Below, piece by piece: positions 44,483 through 52,581 of a stretch of 64,000 nt of DNA; positions within the stretch are counted from its first letter, which is position 1; every line of letters starts with the position of its first letter. Made by a program: the position numbers and the translations under genes. The notes under the pieces are model-generated. The model was not told the origin of the DNA and made no database searches. It worked only from the letters and a program-made list of their open reading frames with translations. Origin of the DNA: Roseomonas nitratireducens (GTDB taxonomy: Bacteria; Pseudomonadota; Alphaproteobacteria; Acetobacterales; Acetobacteraceae); the NCBI RefSeq assembly GCF_017813355.1, contig NZ_JAGIYZ010000006.1, positions 138,060-202,059 on the forward strand, given 5' to 3'.

Positions 44483-45990
44483 GCCCCAGCCCGTCCGATC
44501 CGTCCGAGCAGCCGCGCCCGGTCTTCCGCCGGGGCCAGCCGCCAGCCGAGCACGGCGGCGACGATCATCGTCGCCATGCCCAGCAGCGCCGGCGCGACAT
44601 GCCCCGGCAGCGGCACCATGGCGGCGAGCCCCGCGCCTGTCACGGCCAGGAAGGGCAGCAGCGCGCGCCCGGCCTGCGCCGCCGGCGGATAGAAGCGCGC
44701 CGCGAGCAGGAAGCGCCCGGCGCAATCCGCCGCGGCGCGCAGCGCCCAGGCGACGGCCGCGCCCTCGATTCCGACCAGCACCAGCAGCAGCGCGCCCAGC
44801 GGCAGGAAGACCGCGGCCTGGACCAGCGAGAAGGTGGCCGTCACCTCGGGCCGGCCGATCGCATCCAGCAGCGTGCCGGGCACGAAGGCGAGGCAGGAGA
44901 AGAAGATGCCCACGCCCAGGATGCGCAGGACCATCCCCCCGCCCTCGGCGAAGGCGGTGCCGAGCCAGAGCCACAGCAGCCATTCGGCCAGCGCCACCAG
45001 CACGAGGCAGGCCGGCAGCACCAGCCCCGCCACGATCAGCGCGCCCCGGCGCATCAGCAGCACGGTCTTGTCGGGCGCGGTGCGGAAGGCGCCCGCGAAG
45101 GCCGGCAGCAGCGCCTGCGCCACCGCCACCGGCAGGATCCACATGCGGATGACGAGGTCGAGCGGCGTCGCGTAGAAGGCGACCGCGGTCAGCCCGATCA
45201 GCGCCCCGATCAGGAAGCGGTCGGCATAGAGCAGCACCTGCGTCAGCGCGCCGGACAGGCTCATCCAGCCGCCCTGCCGCAGCAGCGGCCGCAGCAGCGC
45301 GAAGCGCGGCGCCGCCAGCCCCAGCCCGGGCACGTCCTTCCAGGCGAGCCACGCATAGGCGATGCCGCTGACGAGGCGCACCGCGACCAGCGCCAGCATC
45401 ACGCCGACCAGGCTGTCCCAGGCCAGCAGCGCGAGCACCGGCCCCAGGTAGTAGAAGACGCTGACCGGCATGTTCACGAGGTTCGCCGCGCGGAAGCGCT
45501 GCCAGGCCGCCAGCACCCCCCACAGCGCCGCGTTCAGCACCACCAGCGGCGCGGCGAGCGCCAGGACGCGGAAGGCGGCCAGCGCCTCGGCCTCCAGCGC
45601 CGGGGGGACGATCAGCACGCGGCCGATCAGCAGCGGCATCAGCGCCCAGGCGATCCCGGCCATCACCCCCGAAAGGCCGAGCAGCGCGATCAGCGTCGCG
45701 CCGACCAGCGCCGGGGCTTCCGCGCCACGGCCTTCGCCGATGCGTTCGGAGACCGCGCGCGTCAGCGCCATGCCCAGGCCGAGGTCGAAGACGCCGAAGA
45801 TGCCGACCATGGCGAGCGCCAAGGTGAACAGGCCCCAGCGATCCGTCCCCATCAGGTGCACCAGCACCGGCGTCAGGACGAGGGCGAGGAGCAGCGGCAC
45901 GCCGCGCCCGAGCGCGTTCCACGCCACGCCGGAGACGAGCCTGCGCCCGCCGGCCCGGTCCTCCGGGCCTTCGGGCGAAGCGCTTGTCAT
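44479..45990 (-). CDS. Polysaccharide flippase (Wzx/MATE-like)
   Basis: The 503-residue protein has about 14 hydrophobic helices beginning with LVSGVAWNALGRGVPLLLAL and continuing through VFDLGLGMALTRAVSE, LYADRFLIGALIGLTAVAFY and a final GMATMIVAAVLGWRL. This is the layout of lipid-linked oligosaccharide flippases. It moves glycan repeat units across the inner membrane. The ATG at 45990 has no good ribosome site, and an intercistronic structured repeat lies just upstream, which may affect its expression. It overlaps the next GT4 gene by four bases. Confidence 0.9.
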   Translation of the reverse strand: MTSASPEGPEDRAGGRRLVSGVAWNALGRGVPLLLALVLTPVLVHLMGTDRWGLFTLALAMVGIFGVFDLGLGMALTRAVSERIGEGRGAEAPALVGATLIALLGLSGVMAGIAWALMPLLIGRVLIVPPALEAEALAAFRVLALAAPLVVLNAALWGVLAAWQRFRAANLVNMPVSVFYYLGPVLALLAWDSLVGVMLALVAVRLVSGIAYAWLAWKDVPGLGLAAPRFALLRPLLRQGGWMSLSGALTQVLLYADRFLIGALIGLTAVAFYATPLDLVIRMWILPVAVAQALLPAFAGAFRTAPDKTVLLMRRGALIVAGLVLPACLVLVALAEWLLWLWLGTAFAEGGGMVLRILGVGIFFSCLAFVPGTLLDAIGRPEVTATFSLVQAAVFLPLGALLLVLVGIEGAAVAWALRAAADCAGRFLLAARFYPPAAQAGRALLPFLAVTGAGLAAMVPLPGHVAPALLGMATMIVAAVLGWRLAPAEDRARLLGRIGRAGA

Positions 45991-46036
45991 CGGAGGAGCC
46001 CCGCGGCCGGGGCAGCCGGGGCAATCAGCCGAACCT

Positions 46037-46160
46037 CGGAGCGACGCCAAGCCTCGATCCGGGGGCGCGCATGCGCGACCGCGCCCAGACCGCCCGCCGC
46101 CCCTGGCGCACCAGCCCAGGGCGCGAAAGCCAAGCCGCCGGAGGCGGCGCCCGGCGACTG
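46037..46160 (-). repeat. Structured intergenic repeat, copy C
   Basis: This 124-base element is the third copy of the family seen after the formate ligase gene. Read on the minus strand it shares GGCTTGGCTT, a following CGCGCC, CTGGTGCGCC, TGGGCGCGGTCG and CCCCCGG with the others in the same order. The first hairpin here is GCCGCC-TCC-GGCGGC, different in sequence from the other copies but equally perfect. The last hairpin has two mismatches. It lies 50 bases behind the sugar transferase stop, in sense orientation, and ahead of the flippase gene. Confidence 0.75.
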
Positions 46161-46210
46161 AGGTCCCATGAGACTCTGATCCCTGAGGACGATGAAATCG
46201 GCCGCAGGGA

Positions 46211-46903
46211 TCAGTGCGCGCCGCGGCGCGACAGGACGGCGACCGGCGTCTTCAGCAGGATGCGGATGTCGGCCAGCAGGGAAGGCTGGGAGACATAGGC
46301 GACATCGAGCGCGACGCGCTGGTCGTAGGAGGTCTCGCTCCGGCCGCTCACCTGCCACAGGCCGGTGATGCCCGGGCGCACCGACAGGTAATGCGCGGCG
46401 GCGGCGCCGTAGTAGCCGTCGAGCTCGGACTGCGTGACCGGGCGCGGGCCGACGATCGCCATCTCGCCCTTCAGCACGTTGATCAGCTGCGGCAGCTCGT
46501 CGAGCGAGGTGGCGCGCAGGAAGCGGCCGATGCGCGTGATGCGCGGGTCGTTCTTCAGCTTGCGCGTCTGCTCCCACTCGGCCCGCGCCGCCGGGTCGGT
46601 GGCCAGCAGGGCCTCGAGCCGCGCCTGGCTGTCGATGACCATCGAGCGGAACTTGAGGCAGCCGAAGATCCGCCCGCCGCGGCCGACGCGGGGATGGGCG
46701 TAGAAGGCCGGGCCGCCATCCGCGCGGACCATCGCGCCGACGACCAGGAAGAAGGGCAGGGCGACCAGCAGCGCCAGCCCGGCTATGGCGATGTCCATCG
46801 CGCGCTTGGCCAGCGGCAGCAGGCGCGGCGCGGCGACGCGCCCGCCGAACAGGCGCACCGCCGCATTCTGCGGGGGAAGGGGACCAACCGGGACGCTGGA
46901 CAT
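46211..46903 (-). CDS. Undecaprenyl-phosphate sugar phosphotransferase (bacterial sugar transferase)
   Basis: The 230-residue protein starts surface-glycan synthesis by moving a sugar-1-phosphate to the lipid carrier. After one membrane helix (IAIAGLALLVALPFFLVVGA, about 37-56) it shows the catalytic-domain motifs FGCLKFRSMVIDS, LKNDPRITRIGRFLRATSLD, ELPQLINVLKGEMAIVGPRP and RPGITGLWQVSGRS. It is a short form lacking the extra N-terminal helices of WbaP. The ATG at 46903 is chosen because the longer open frame upstream is low-complexity. It is the first gene of the glycan operon. Confidence 0.94.
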   Translation of the reverse strand: MSSVPVGPLPPQNAAVRLFGGRVAAPRLLPLAKRAMDIAIAGLALLVALPFFLVVGAMVRADGGPAFYAHPRVGRGGRIFGCLKFRSMVIDSQARLEALLATDPAARAEWEQTRKLKNDPRITRIGRFLRATSLDELPQLINVLKGEMAIVGPRPVTQSELDGYYGAAAAHYLSVRPGITGLWQVSGRSETSYDQRVALDVAYVSQPSLLADIRILLKTPVAVLSRRGAH

Positions 46904-47075
46904 GAGCGGAGCGGCCTTCTGGGGGGTAACCGCCGCCGGTGGGGGCCGGCTGCGGCCAAAGGTGGCCCGCGGGCCGGATCGCCCCCCCTTTTCTCTGTCG
47001 TGGGGAACGAGGCCGGACCTCGGTTGACGCGGGTTGTCGCCCTTGGCGCGGGCGGATGTGGGACCGGGTTGCGGC

Positions 47076-48779
47076 ATGATTGTGGCGGCGCAGCAAACCC
47101 GCACTTGTCCTGGCGTCCGCCCGGCCGCAAAACCGCCCGCCGTCGTCCCGAGGATCCAGCCCCTGTCGCCCAGGCTCGCCGCCGCCCTGTCCTATGGCTT
47201 CGCGCTGCTGCTCGGCGCCGGCCTCGCCCTGGCGCTGTTCCCGGCCGAGATGCTGGTCCCGCGCGCCGGGGGCGCCTTCGCCCCGCAGGGCGACGCGGCG
47301 CAGCACGCGATCGCGCAGCGCTACTTCCTGGCCGATGACTGGCGCTGGCCGCTGCTGACCGCGGCGAACCTCCGCCCGCCGGAAGGCGTGAACATCGCCT
47401 TCGTGGACGGCATCCCGCTGCTCGCCCTGCTGCTGAAGGCGGCCTTCCCCCTGCTGCCGGAAGGCTTCCACGGCATCGGGCTCTGGTACGCGATCGCCTG
47501 GACGCTCCAGCCCGTCGCCGCCGTCTGGGCGCTGCGCGGGGCGGGGGAGACGCGGCTGCTGCCGGCGATCGGCGTGGCGCTGGCGGCCTCCGCCATGCCG
47601 TCCTTCGTCAACCGCTACGGGCATGCGGCGCTGACCGGGCATTTCTGCCTGCTGCTCGCCCTCGGGGCCTATGCGCGGCTGGTGCGCGGCGGCGGGGTCG
47701 CGGGCTGGGCCGGGGCGGCGGGGCTCGCGGTCGGCACGCTGCTGGTCCATCCCTATCTCGCGGCGATGGCGCTGGCGCTGCTCGCCGCGGTGCCGACGAC
47801 GCTGCTGCTGCGCGGCGACCGGCGCTGGATCGGCGCCGCGGGGGGCTTGGTCGCGACCGTCGCGGCGGTGTTCGGCACCATGGCGATGCTCGGCTATCTC
47901 GGCGCGACCGGGGATGGCGGCTATGGCGACTTCGCCCTGAACCTGCTCTCGCCCGTCTGGCCCTATCGCTCGCTGGTCCTCGGCTGGCTGGTGGAACGCG
48001 AGGTGGACGCGACCGGCCATGGCGGCTGGGAAGGCTACAACTGGCTCGGGCTCGGGCTGCTGGCGGGCCTCGTGCTGCTGGTCGCGGCGGCGCCGCGGGC
48101 GGTGGGTTCTGCGCTGCGCCGCCATGCCGGGTTGGCCCTGGCGCTGGCCGGGCTGACGCTGCTCGCGCTGTCCTTCCGCGTCGGCGCCGGCGGCGCGGTG
48201 CTGGTCGACCTGGGCGATCCGCCGGGGTTCCTCGAGCAGTTCCGCGCCTCGGGGCGGTTCTTCTGGCCGGTGGGGCTGGCGCTGCTGGTGGGGGCCGCCG
48301 CGCTGCTCGCGCGGCTGCCGCGCTTCGGGCCGGTCGCGGTGCTCGCGCTCGGCCTGCTGCAATTCGCCGACGCCGCGCCGAATCGCGCGGCGCTCGCCGC
48401 CTGGGCCGGTCAGCGCCAGCCCTGGACGGTCGAGGCGACCCCGCTGCGCGCCCTGCTGGCCGAGGCGCGCAGCGTCGCGATCTTCCCCACCTGGCCTTGC
48501 GTGCCGAAGCCCGACACGCTCGGCGACCATGGCCGGCAGCTGCAGGTGCTGAACCTGGCCGCCGAGCGCGGCGTGACGGCCAACACCATGTATGTCGCCC
48601 GCTGGCGCGGCGAACGCCCGCGCTGCGACGACGCGGCCGCGATCGCCGCGCCGCTCGCCCCGGGGGAACTCAGGATCGTCCTGCCCGGCGCGCGGGATCA
48701 GGCGTTGGCGTCGATGCCCGGGGCCGCCGCGCTCTGCGCCCCGCTGGGCGAGGTGCTCGCCTGCCGGCTCGGCAGGTAG
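47076..48779 (+). CDS. DUF6311-like multi-spanning membrane protein (possible membrane glycosyltransferase)
   Basis: The 567-residue protein has about 11-12 membrane helices and a C-terminal soluble tail. After helix 1 comes GAFAPQGDAAQHAIAQRYFL and LRPPEGVNIAFVDGIPLLAL, with acidic residues in the first outer loop as in GT-C type glycosyltransferases; this pattern matches the DUF6311 family, whose activity is unproven. It diverges from the sugar transferase gene, with a 172-base gap holding no recognisable gene. The ATG at 47076 is the likely start. Its last 82 bases overlap the opposing GT2 gene. Confidence 0.82.
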   Translation: MIVAAQQTRTCPGVRPAAKPPAVVPRIQPLSPRLAAALSYGFALLLGAGLALALFPAEMLVPRAGGAFAPQGDAAQHAIAQRYFLADDWRWPLLTAANLRPPEGVNIAFVDGIPLLALLLKAAFPLLPEGFHGIGLWYAIAWTLQPVAAVWALRGAGETRLLPAIGVALAASAMPSFVNRYGHAALTGHFCLLLALGAYARLVRGGGVAGWAGAAGLAVGTLLVHPYLAAMALALLAAVPTTLLLRGDRRWIGAAGGLVATVAAVFGTMAMLGYLGATGDGGYGDFALNLLSPVWPYRSLVLGWLVEREVDATGHGGWEGYNWLGLGLLAGLVLLVAAAPRAVGSALRRHAGLALALAGLTLLALSFRVGAGGAVLVDLGDPPGFLEQFRASGRFFWPVGLALLVGAAALLARLPRFGPVAVLALGLLQFADAAPNRAALAAWAGQRQPWTVEATPLRALLAEARSVAIFPTWPCVPKPDTLGDHGRQLQVLNLAAERGVTANTMYVARWRGERPRCDDAAAIAAPLAPGELRIVLPGARDQALASMPGAAALCAPLGEVLACRLGR

Positions 48780-49711
48780 CGCTCGGCGAAATAGAGCGGG
48801 CGCTGCTTCGTCTCGTTGAAGATGCGCCCGAGATACTCGCCGATGATGCCGAGCATCATCATCTGCACCCCGCCGAGGAACAGCGTGACGGCGAGCAGGC
48901 TCGGATAGCCCGCCACCGGGTTGCCGAAGAGCAGCGTGCGCACGACGAGCGTGAAGAGGTAGATCGAGGCCAGCACCGCGATCGCGAAGCCGACATAGGT
49001 CGCGACCTTCAGCGGCGCCACGGTGAAGCTCGTGATGCCTTCCAGCGAGAAGTTCCACAGCTTCCAGTAGTTCCACTTGGTCTCGCCGGCCGCGCGCGGC
49101 GCGCGGTCGTAGCGCACCGCGGTGGCGGGGAAGCCGATCCAGGCGAAGAGCCCCTTCATGAAGCGGTGCTGCTCGCGCAGCTTCAGCAGCGCGTCGACGG
49201 CGCGGCGGGACATCAGGCGGAAATCGCCGGTGTCCTGCGGCAGCTTCACCTTGCCGCCCAGGCGCTGCATCACCCGGTAGAAGCCGGCCGCCGTGGCCTT
49301 CTTGAGCCAGGTCTCGCCCTCGCGCGTGTTGCGCTGGGCGTAGGCGATGTCGAAGCCCTCCCGCCAGGCGGCGACCAGGGCGGGGATGACCTCCGGCGGG
49401 TCCTGCAGGTCGGCGTCGATGACGATGACGGCCTCCGTCGCGCGGGCGTGGTCGAGCCCCGCGGTCAGCGCGATCTCCTTGCCGAAGTTGCGCGAGAGGT
49501 TCAGCACGGCGGCGCGCGGGTCCTGCCGCTGCAGCCCGGTCATCACCTCCAGCGTCGTGTCGCGGGACCCGTCGTTGACGTAGACCACCTCCCAGGCGAG
49601 GCCGATGCCCTCCATCGCCGCGGCGAGGCGGCGGTGGAATTCCGGCAGCACCTCCTGCTCGTTGTAGGCGGGGACGACGACGGAAAGGGCGGGGGCGTCG
49701 GGGGCGGTCAT
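48698..49711 (-). CDS. Glycosyltransferase family 2, polyprenyl-phosphate sugar transferase type (DPM1/ArnC-like)
   Basis: The 337-residue protein has a soluble GT2 domain (SVVVPAYNEQEVLPEFHRRL, VYVNDGSRDTTLEVM, VIVIDADLQDPPEVIPALV, QDTGDFRLMSRRAVDAL) followed by two membrane helices (about 238-260 and 275-297), the architecture of enzymes that load a sugar onto a polyprenyl phosphate. The product could feed the DUF6311-like protein encoded opposite, a plausible donor-user pair. The last 26 residues (after AERYLPSRQAST) are encoded within the overlap with that gene. The ATG at 49711 is chosen over a start 19 codons earlier. Confidence 0.92.
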   Translation of the reverse strand: MTAPDAPALSVVVPAYNEQEVLPEFHRRLAAAMEGIGLAWEVVYVNDGSRDTTLEVMTGLQRQDPRAAVLNLSRNFGKEIALTAGLDHARATEAVIVIDADLQDPPEVIPALVAAWREGFDIAYAQRNTREGETWLKKATAAGFYRVMQRLGGKVKLPQDTGDFRLMSRRAVDALLKLREQHRFMKGLFAWIGFPATAVRYDRAPRAAGETKWNYWKLWNFSLEGITSFTVAPLKVATYVGFAIAVLASIYLFTLVVRTLLFGNPVAGYPSLLAVTLFLGGVQMMMLGIIGEYLGRIFNETKQRPLYFAERYLPSRQASTSPSGAQSAAAPGIDANA

Positions 49712-49800
49712 GGCGGGGTCCGGGAAGGGCGCGGGCGGCACGCGCCGCCCATCACCCCGCAGGACCATGCCGGGCCGGCCAAATCAAGGCGCGATTGCGG

Positions 49801-50766
49801 TCAGCCCTGGACGGAGAGGTTGAGTTCCGTCGCCAGCGCCGTCCATTCCCGCAGGCAGCGGGCGATGTCCTCCCGGAAGGCGTCGGGGCCGAGATAGGCG
49901 GGGATGGTGTCGATCTCGACCAGCCGGCGCTGCACCGCCTCTGCCTCGACCACCTTCCGGAAGGCGGCGACGGCGCGGTCGAGGATGGGCTGCGGCGTGC
50001 GCACCGGCGCGAGCAGCCCGATGAAGCCCGAGAACTCGAACCGCGTCGAAAAGCCCGAGGCGCGCAGCAGCGGCACGCTGGGCAGCGATGGCAACTGCCG
50101 CGTGCCGGACAGCCCCAGCGGGCGGATCCGCCCGGCCCGGATCGCGCCCCCGCTCGCGGCCATGGAGTGGAAGGCGCAGGCGACGGTGCCGGCGACCATG
50201 TCCTGCAGCATCGGTCCCTCGCCGCGATAGGCGACATGGGTCATGCCGAGCCGCGCCTCGTCCGAGAACATCTGCCCATAGGCATGCCCGGAGGAGCCCG
50301 GCGCATAGGAGCCGTAGGACAGGTCCCGCCCGCGCGCCCAGGCGACGAAATCCTGCACCGTGCCGCCCTGCGTGGCGGGCGAGGCGCAGAGCACGAGCGG
50401 CGTGACGCCGAGCTTGCCGATCGGCGCGAAATCCGCGACCGGGTCGTAGGGGAAGCGCCGCAGCACGACCGGCGACTGCACATGCGTCGTGATGGTGAAC
50501 AGCATCGTGTGCCCGTCGGGCGTGGCCTTGGCCGCGGCTTCCGTGCCGATCAGCCCGCCCGCGCCGCCGCGGTTGTCGATCACGATGGGCTGGCCGAGCT
50601 CGGCCGCCATGGGCTCGGACACCAGCCTGGCCCAGAGATCCGTCGAACCGCCCGGCGGGAAGGGCACGATCCAGCGGATGGGCCGGTCCGGCCAGCTTCC
50701 CTGGGCAATGGCGGGGCGCGCGAGGGCAAGGCCCGCCGCCGCCCCGATGATGGTCCTGCGCCGCAT
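49801..50766 (-). CDS. Bug-family solute-binding protein (third in window)
   Basis: The 321-residue protein has a twin-arginine-like signal peptide (RRRTIIGAAAGLALARPAIAQ), then PDRPIRWIVPFPPGGSTDLW and PIVIDNRGGAGGLIGTEAAAK, and LSYGSYAPGSSGHAYGQMFS in the ligand region. It is more distant from the other two Bug proteins of the window than they are from each other. It presumably binds a carboxylate; no permease genes are near. The ATG at 50766 follows GGGAGGAAG; the open frame further upstream overlaps the ompW-end hairpin. Confidence 0.92.
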   Translation of the reverse strand: MRRRTIIGAAAGLALARPAIAQGSWPDRPIRWIVPFPPGGSTDLWARLVSEPMAAELGQPIVIDNRGGAGGLIGTEAAAKATPDGHTMLFTITTHVQSPVVLRRFPYDPVADFAPIGKLGVTPLVLCASPATQGGTVQDFVAWARGRDLSYGSYAPGSSGHAYGQMFSDEARLGMTHVAYRGEGPMLQDMVAGTVACAFHSMAASGGAIRAGRIRPLGLSGTRQLPSLPSVPLLRASGFSTRFEFSGFIGLLAPVRTPQPILDRAVAAFRKVVEAEAVQRRLVEIDTIPAYLGPDAFREDIARCLREWTALATELNLSVQG

Positions 50767-50815
50767 TCCGGCTTCCTCCCTGGTCGTCTTGGAGCGAAGC
50801 CTAGGCCGGAAGGCG

Positions 50816-50837
50816 CCCGGGGTGGAACCACCCCGGG
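50816..50837 (-). terminator. GC-rich hairpin just after ompW
   Basis: A perfect 10-base stem (CCCGGGGTGG with CCACCCCGGG) and minimal loop begins 10 bases past the ompW stop. No T-tract follows. Position suggests a transcript end or 3' stabilising structure. Confidence 0.5.
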
Positions 50838-50847
50838 GCCCCACGGA

Positions 50848-51507
50848 TCAGAAGCGGTAGCGCACGCCGACGCCGACGATCCAGGGATCGAGGTCCGCCC
50901 GCGCATTGATGCGCCCGAGCGTGGTGTCGACCGCCAGGTCGGGCCGCAGGAACAGCTTCTTCACGTCGAAGTTCACCAGCCAGTTCGGCGCGACTTCCAC
51001 ATCCATGCCGATGTTCAGCGCGAAGCCGAAGGCGTTGCGCACGTCGACGCCGGTCACCGCCGCGGTCCGCCCACCGCCCTCGCTGTAGAACATCGTCCAG
51101 TTCACGCCGGCGCCGATGTAGGGGCTGAAGCGCTCGGCCGGCAGCGGGTGGTACTGGAAGGTCAGCGTCGGCGGCAGCGCCCAGACATGGCCGAGATCGA
51201 CCGTGCCGAGCGAGCTGTCGCGCACCTCGAGGTCGTGCTGCGTCGTCGCCGCGATCAGGTTCAGCGAGAAATTCGGCGTCAGGAAGTAGGTGAAGTCGAG
51301 CTGCCCGGTCCAGGCGTCCGACGCGTGCGGCGTGCCGCCGATCGTGTCGACGTTGCCGCCGCTCATCGGCAGCACGCCGATGACGCTGGCGCCGATCATG
51401 AAGTCCCCGGCCTGCTTGCCGCGCGGCCCGGCGGACTGCGCGAAGGCGGGTTGGGCGAGAAGGCCGATGGCGGCGGTCGCGGCCAGCAGCAAGGTCTTGC
51501 GGATCAT
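50848..51507 (-). CDS. OmpW-family outer membrane protein
   Basis: The 219-residue protein has a Sec signal peptide (IRKTLLLAATAAIGLLAQPAFAQ) and an eight-strand beta-barrel pattern with the family stretches FLTPNFSLNLIAATTQHDLE, LPPTLTFQYHPLPAERFSPY and IGAGVNWTMFYSE, ending in the outer-membrane C-terminal aromatic (VRYRF). OmpW forms a narrow hydrophobic channel. The ATG at 51507 follows GAGGGAATCC. An FNR/FixK-like box lies about 64 bases upstream, matching known FNR control of ompW in enterobacteria. Confidence 0.93.
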   Translation of the reverse strand: MIRKTLLLAATAAIGLLAQPAFAQSAGPRGKQAGDFMIGASVIGVLPMSGGNVDTIGGTPHASDAWTGQLDFTYFLTPNFSLNLIAATTQHDLEVRDSSLGTVDLGHVWALPPTLTFQYHPLPAERFSPYIGAGVNWTMFYSEGGGRTAAVTGVDVRNAFGFALNIGMDVEVAPNWLVNFDVKKLFLRPDLAVDTTLGRINARADLDPWIVGVGVRYRF

Positions 51508-51570
51508 CGTCTCTGGATTCCCTCGGGTTCCCGACGAGGGCCGAGGTATGGCGATGCCTCCGTAACGTCC

Positions 51571-51584
51571 TTGATGTGTCTCAA
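51571..51584 (-). promoter_or_regulatory. FNR/FixK-like box upstream of ompW
   Basis: On the plus strand it reads TTGATGTGTCTCAA: a full match to the core TTGA-N6-TCAA and nine of ten positions of the FNR consensus TTGAT-N4-ATCAA. Its centre is about 70 bases before the ompW ATG, a place where an activator could act. No matching -10 element is obvious. Confidence 0.5.
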
Positions 51585-51605
51585 GCGGCATGCTGCGCCG
51601 CGTCA

Positions 51606-51627
51606 CGCGTGGCGCGGACGCCACGCG
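51606..51627 (-). terminator. GC-rich hairpin just after mipA
   Basis: A perfect nine-base stem (CGCGTGGCG with CGCCACGCG) with a four-base loop begins seven bases after the mipA stop. No T-tract follows. Probably a transcript end or stability structure separating mipA from ompW. Confidence 0.45.
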
Positions 51628-51634
51628 CGATTCA

Positions 51635-52447
51635 TCAGGGGAAGAAGCGGTAGGCGAGGGTCAGGCCGACGATCCCCTGCGTCGCGCTGCCGCGCTCGAC
51701 CAGCGGGCTGTCGGCGGACTGGCCGAGGATCTGTCCCACCTCGCCGAAGGCGATCACCGTCCAGCGATCCGCGACGAGCCAGGTCGCGCCGGCGGCCACC
51801 GCCGCGAACCAGTAGTCGCGCGGGCGGAACACGCCGTAGCCGCTGCGCGCGGACTGCCCTTCGTCCACGCCGAAGAAGGTCTCGGCGAAGCCGCGGCTGC
51901 CCCAGGACAGGCGCGGGCCGGCGGACAGGATCACGCGCTCATGCACGCGGAACACGCGGTCGAGCCGCGCCTCGGCCAGCACGCCCGAATGTCCGCCGAA
52001 GCCCTGCCGCGCCTCGCCGCGGATCAGCCAGGTTCCGTCGGAATAGGAGATGAACCCGCCCGCCTCGCCCGCCAGGCGGATGTCGCCCATGCCGCGCAGA
52101 GCCGCGTTGTCGTCCTGGTCGCGGCCGAAGCGCGGCCGCAGCACGAGCCCCGCCTGCACCGGCCCTTCCCGCAGCAGCGACACGCCGAGCCCGTCGCGGA
52201 AGGACAGGAAGAAGGTGTCGAAGGGCGCGCGGATCTCGGGCGCCACCACCGGCGTCACCCGCCAGTCGTTGGAGCCGAGATAGTCCGGCGAGAACAGCAT
52301 TCCCGCGCCGATCCCCACGCGCCAGCGGTCGAAGCCCGGCGCGCCGATCGCGGGCGCGGCCTGGGGCGCGAGGTTGGTCTGCGCCGCGGCCGGCTGGGCA
52401 AGAACGCAGGGCAGCAGGGCCGCGAGACCGGCAAGAAGGCGACGCAT
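51635..52447 (-). CDS. MipA/OmpV-family outer membrane protein
   Basis: The 270-residue protein has a signal peptide ([22 protein letters not shown]), then the MipA pattern [53 protein letters not shown] and a final strand [11 protein letters not shown] with terminal aromatic residues typical of outer-membrane barrels. MipA scaffolds murein enzymes in E. coli, but many family members are of unknown role. It lies upstream of ompW in the same direction, separated by 127 bases that include a hairpin and an FNR-like box, so the two are probably separate transcripts. Confidence 0.9.
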   Translation of the reverse strand: MRRLLAGLAALLPCVLAQPAAAQTNLAPQAAPAIGAPGFDRWRVGIGAGMLFSPDYLGSNDWRVTPVVAPEIRAPFDTFFLSFRDGLGVSLLREGPVQAGLVLRPRFGRDQDDNAALRGMGDIRLAGEAGGFISYSDGTWLIRGEARQGFGGHSGVLAEARLDRVFRVHERVILSAGPRLSWGSRGFAETFFGVDEGQSARSGYGVFRPRDYWFAAVAAGATWLVADRWTVIAFGEVGQILGQSADSPLVERGSATQGIVGLTLAYRFFP

Positions 52448-52581
52448 GGCGAGGAAGGCTCCCTTATTGGTGGCGGGCCCGGCCCCGCGGAGCGCCGGAC
52501 TTGGCCCTGCCCGCTTTACCTTTCAACGGCGCCCCGATAAGCGCCGCTGGAACGCCAGGACCGCAGGGGAGACGCCGCGCC

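Noticed and set aside
43406..46024. One very long GT4 protein starting near 46024
   Set aside because: The extra upstream part runs opposite in frame to the flippase gene and has no domain; the ATG at 44482 with ATGA overlap gives a normal GT4.
46964..46975. Palindrome GGCCCGCGGGCC in the gap before the DUF6311-like gene as an operator
   Set aside because: Such GC palindromes arise often by chance in this DNA and no regulator is nearby; the 172-base gap shows nothing else convincing.
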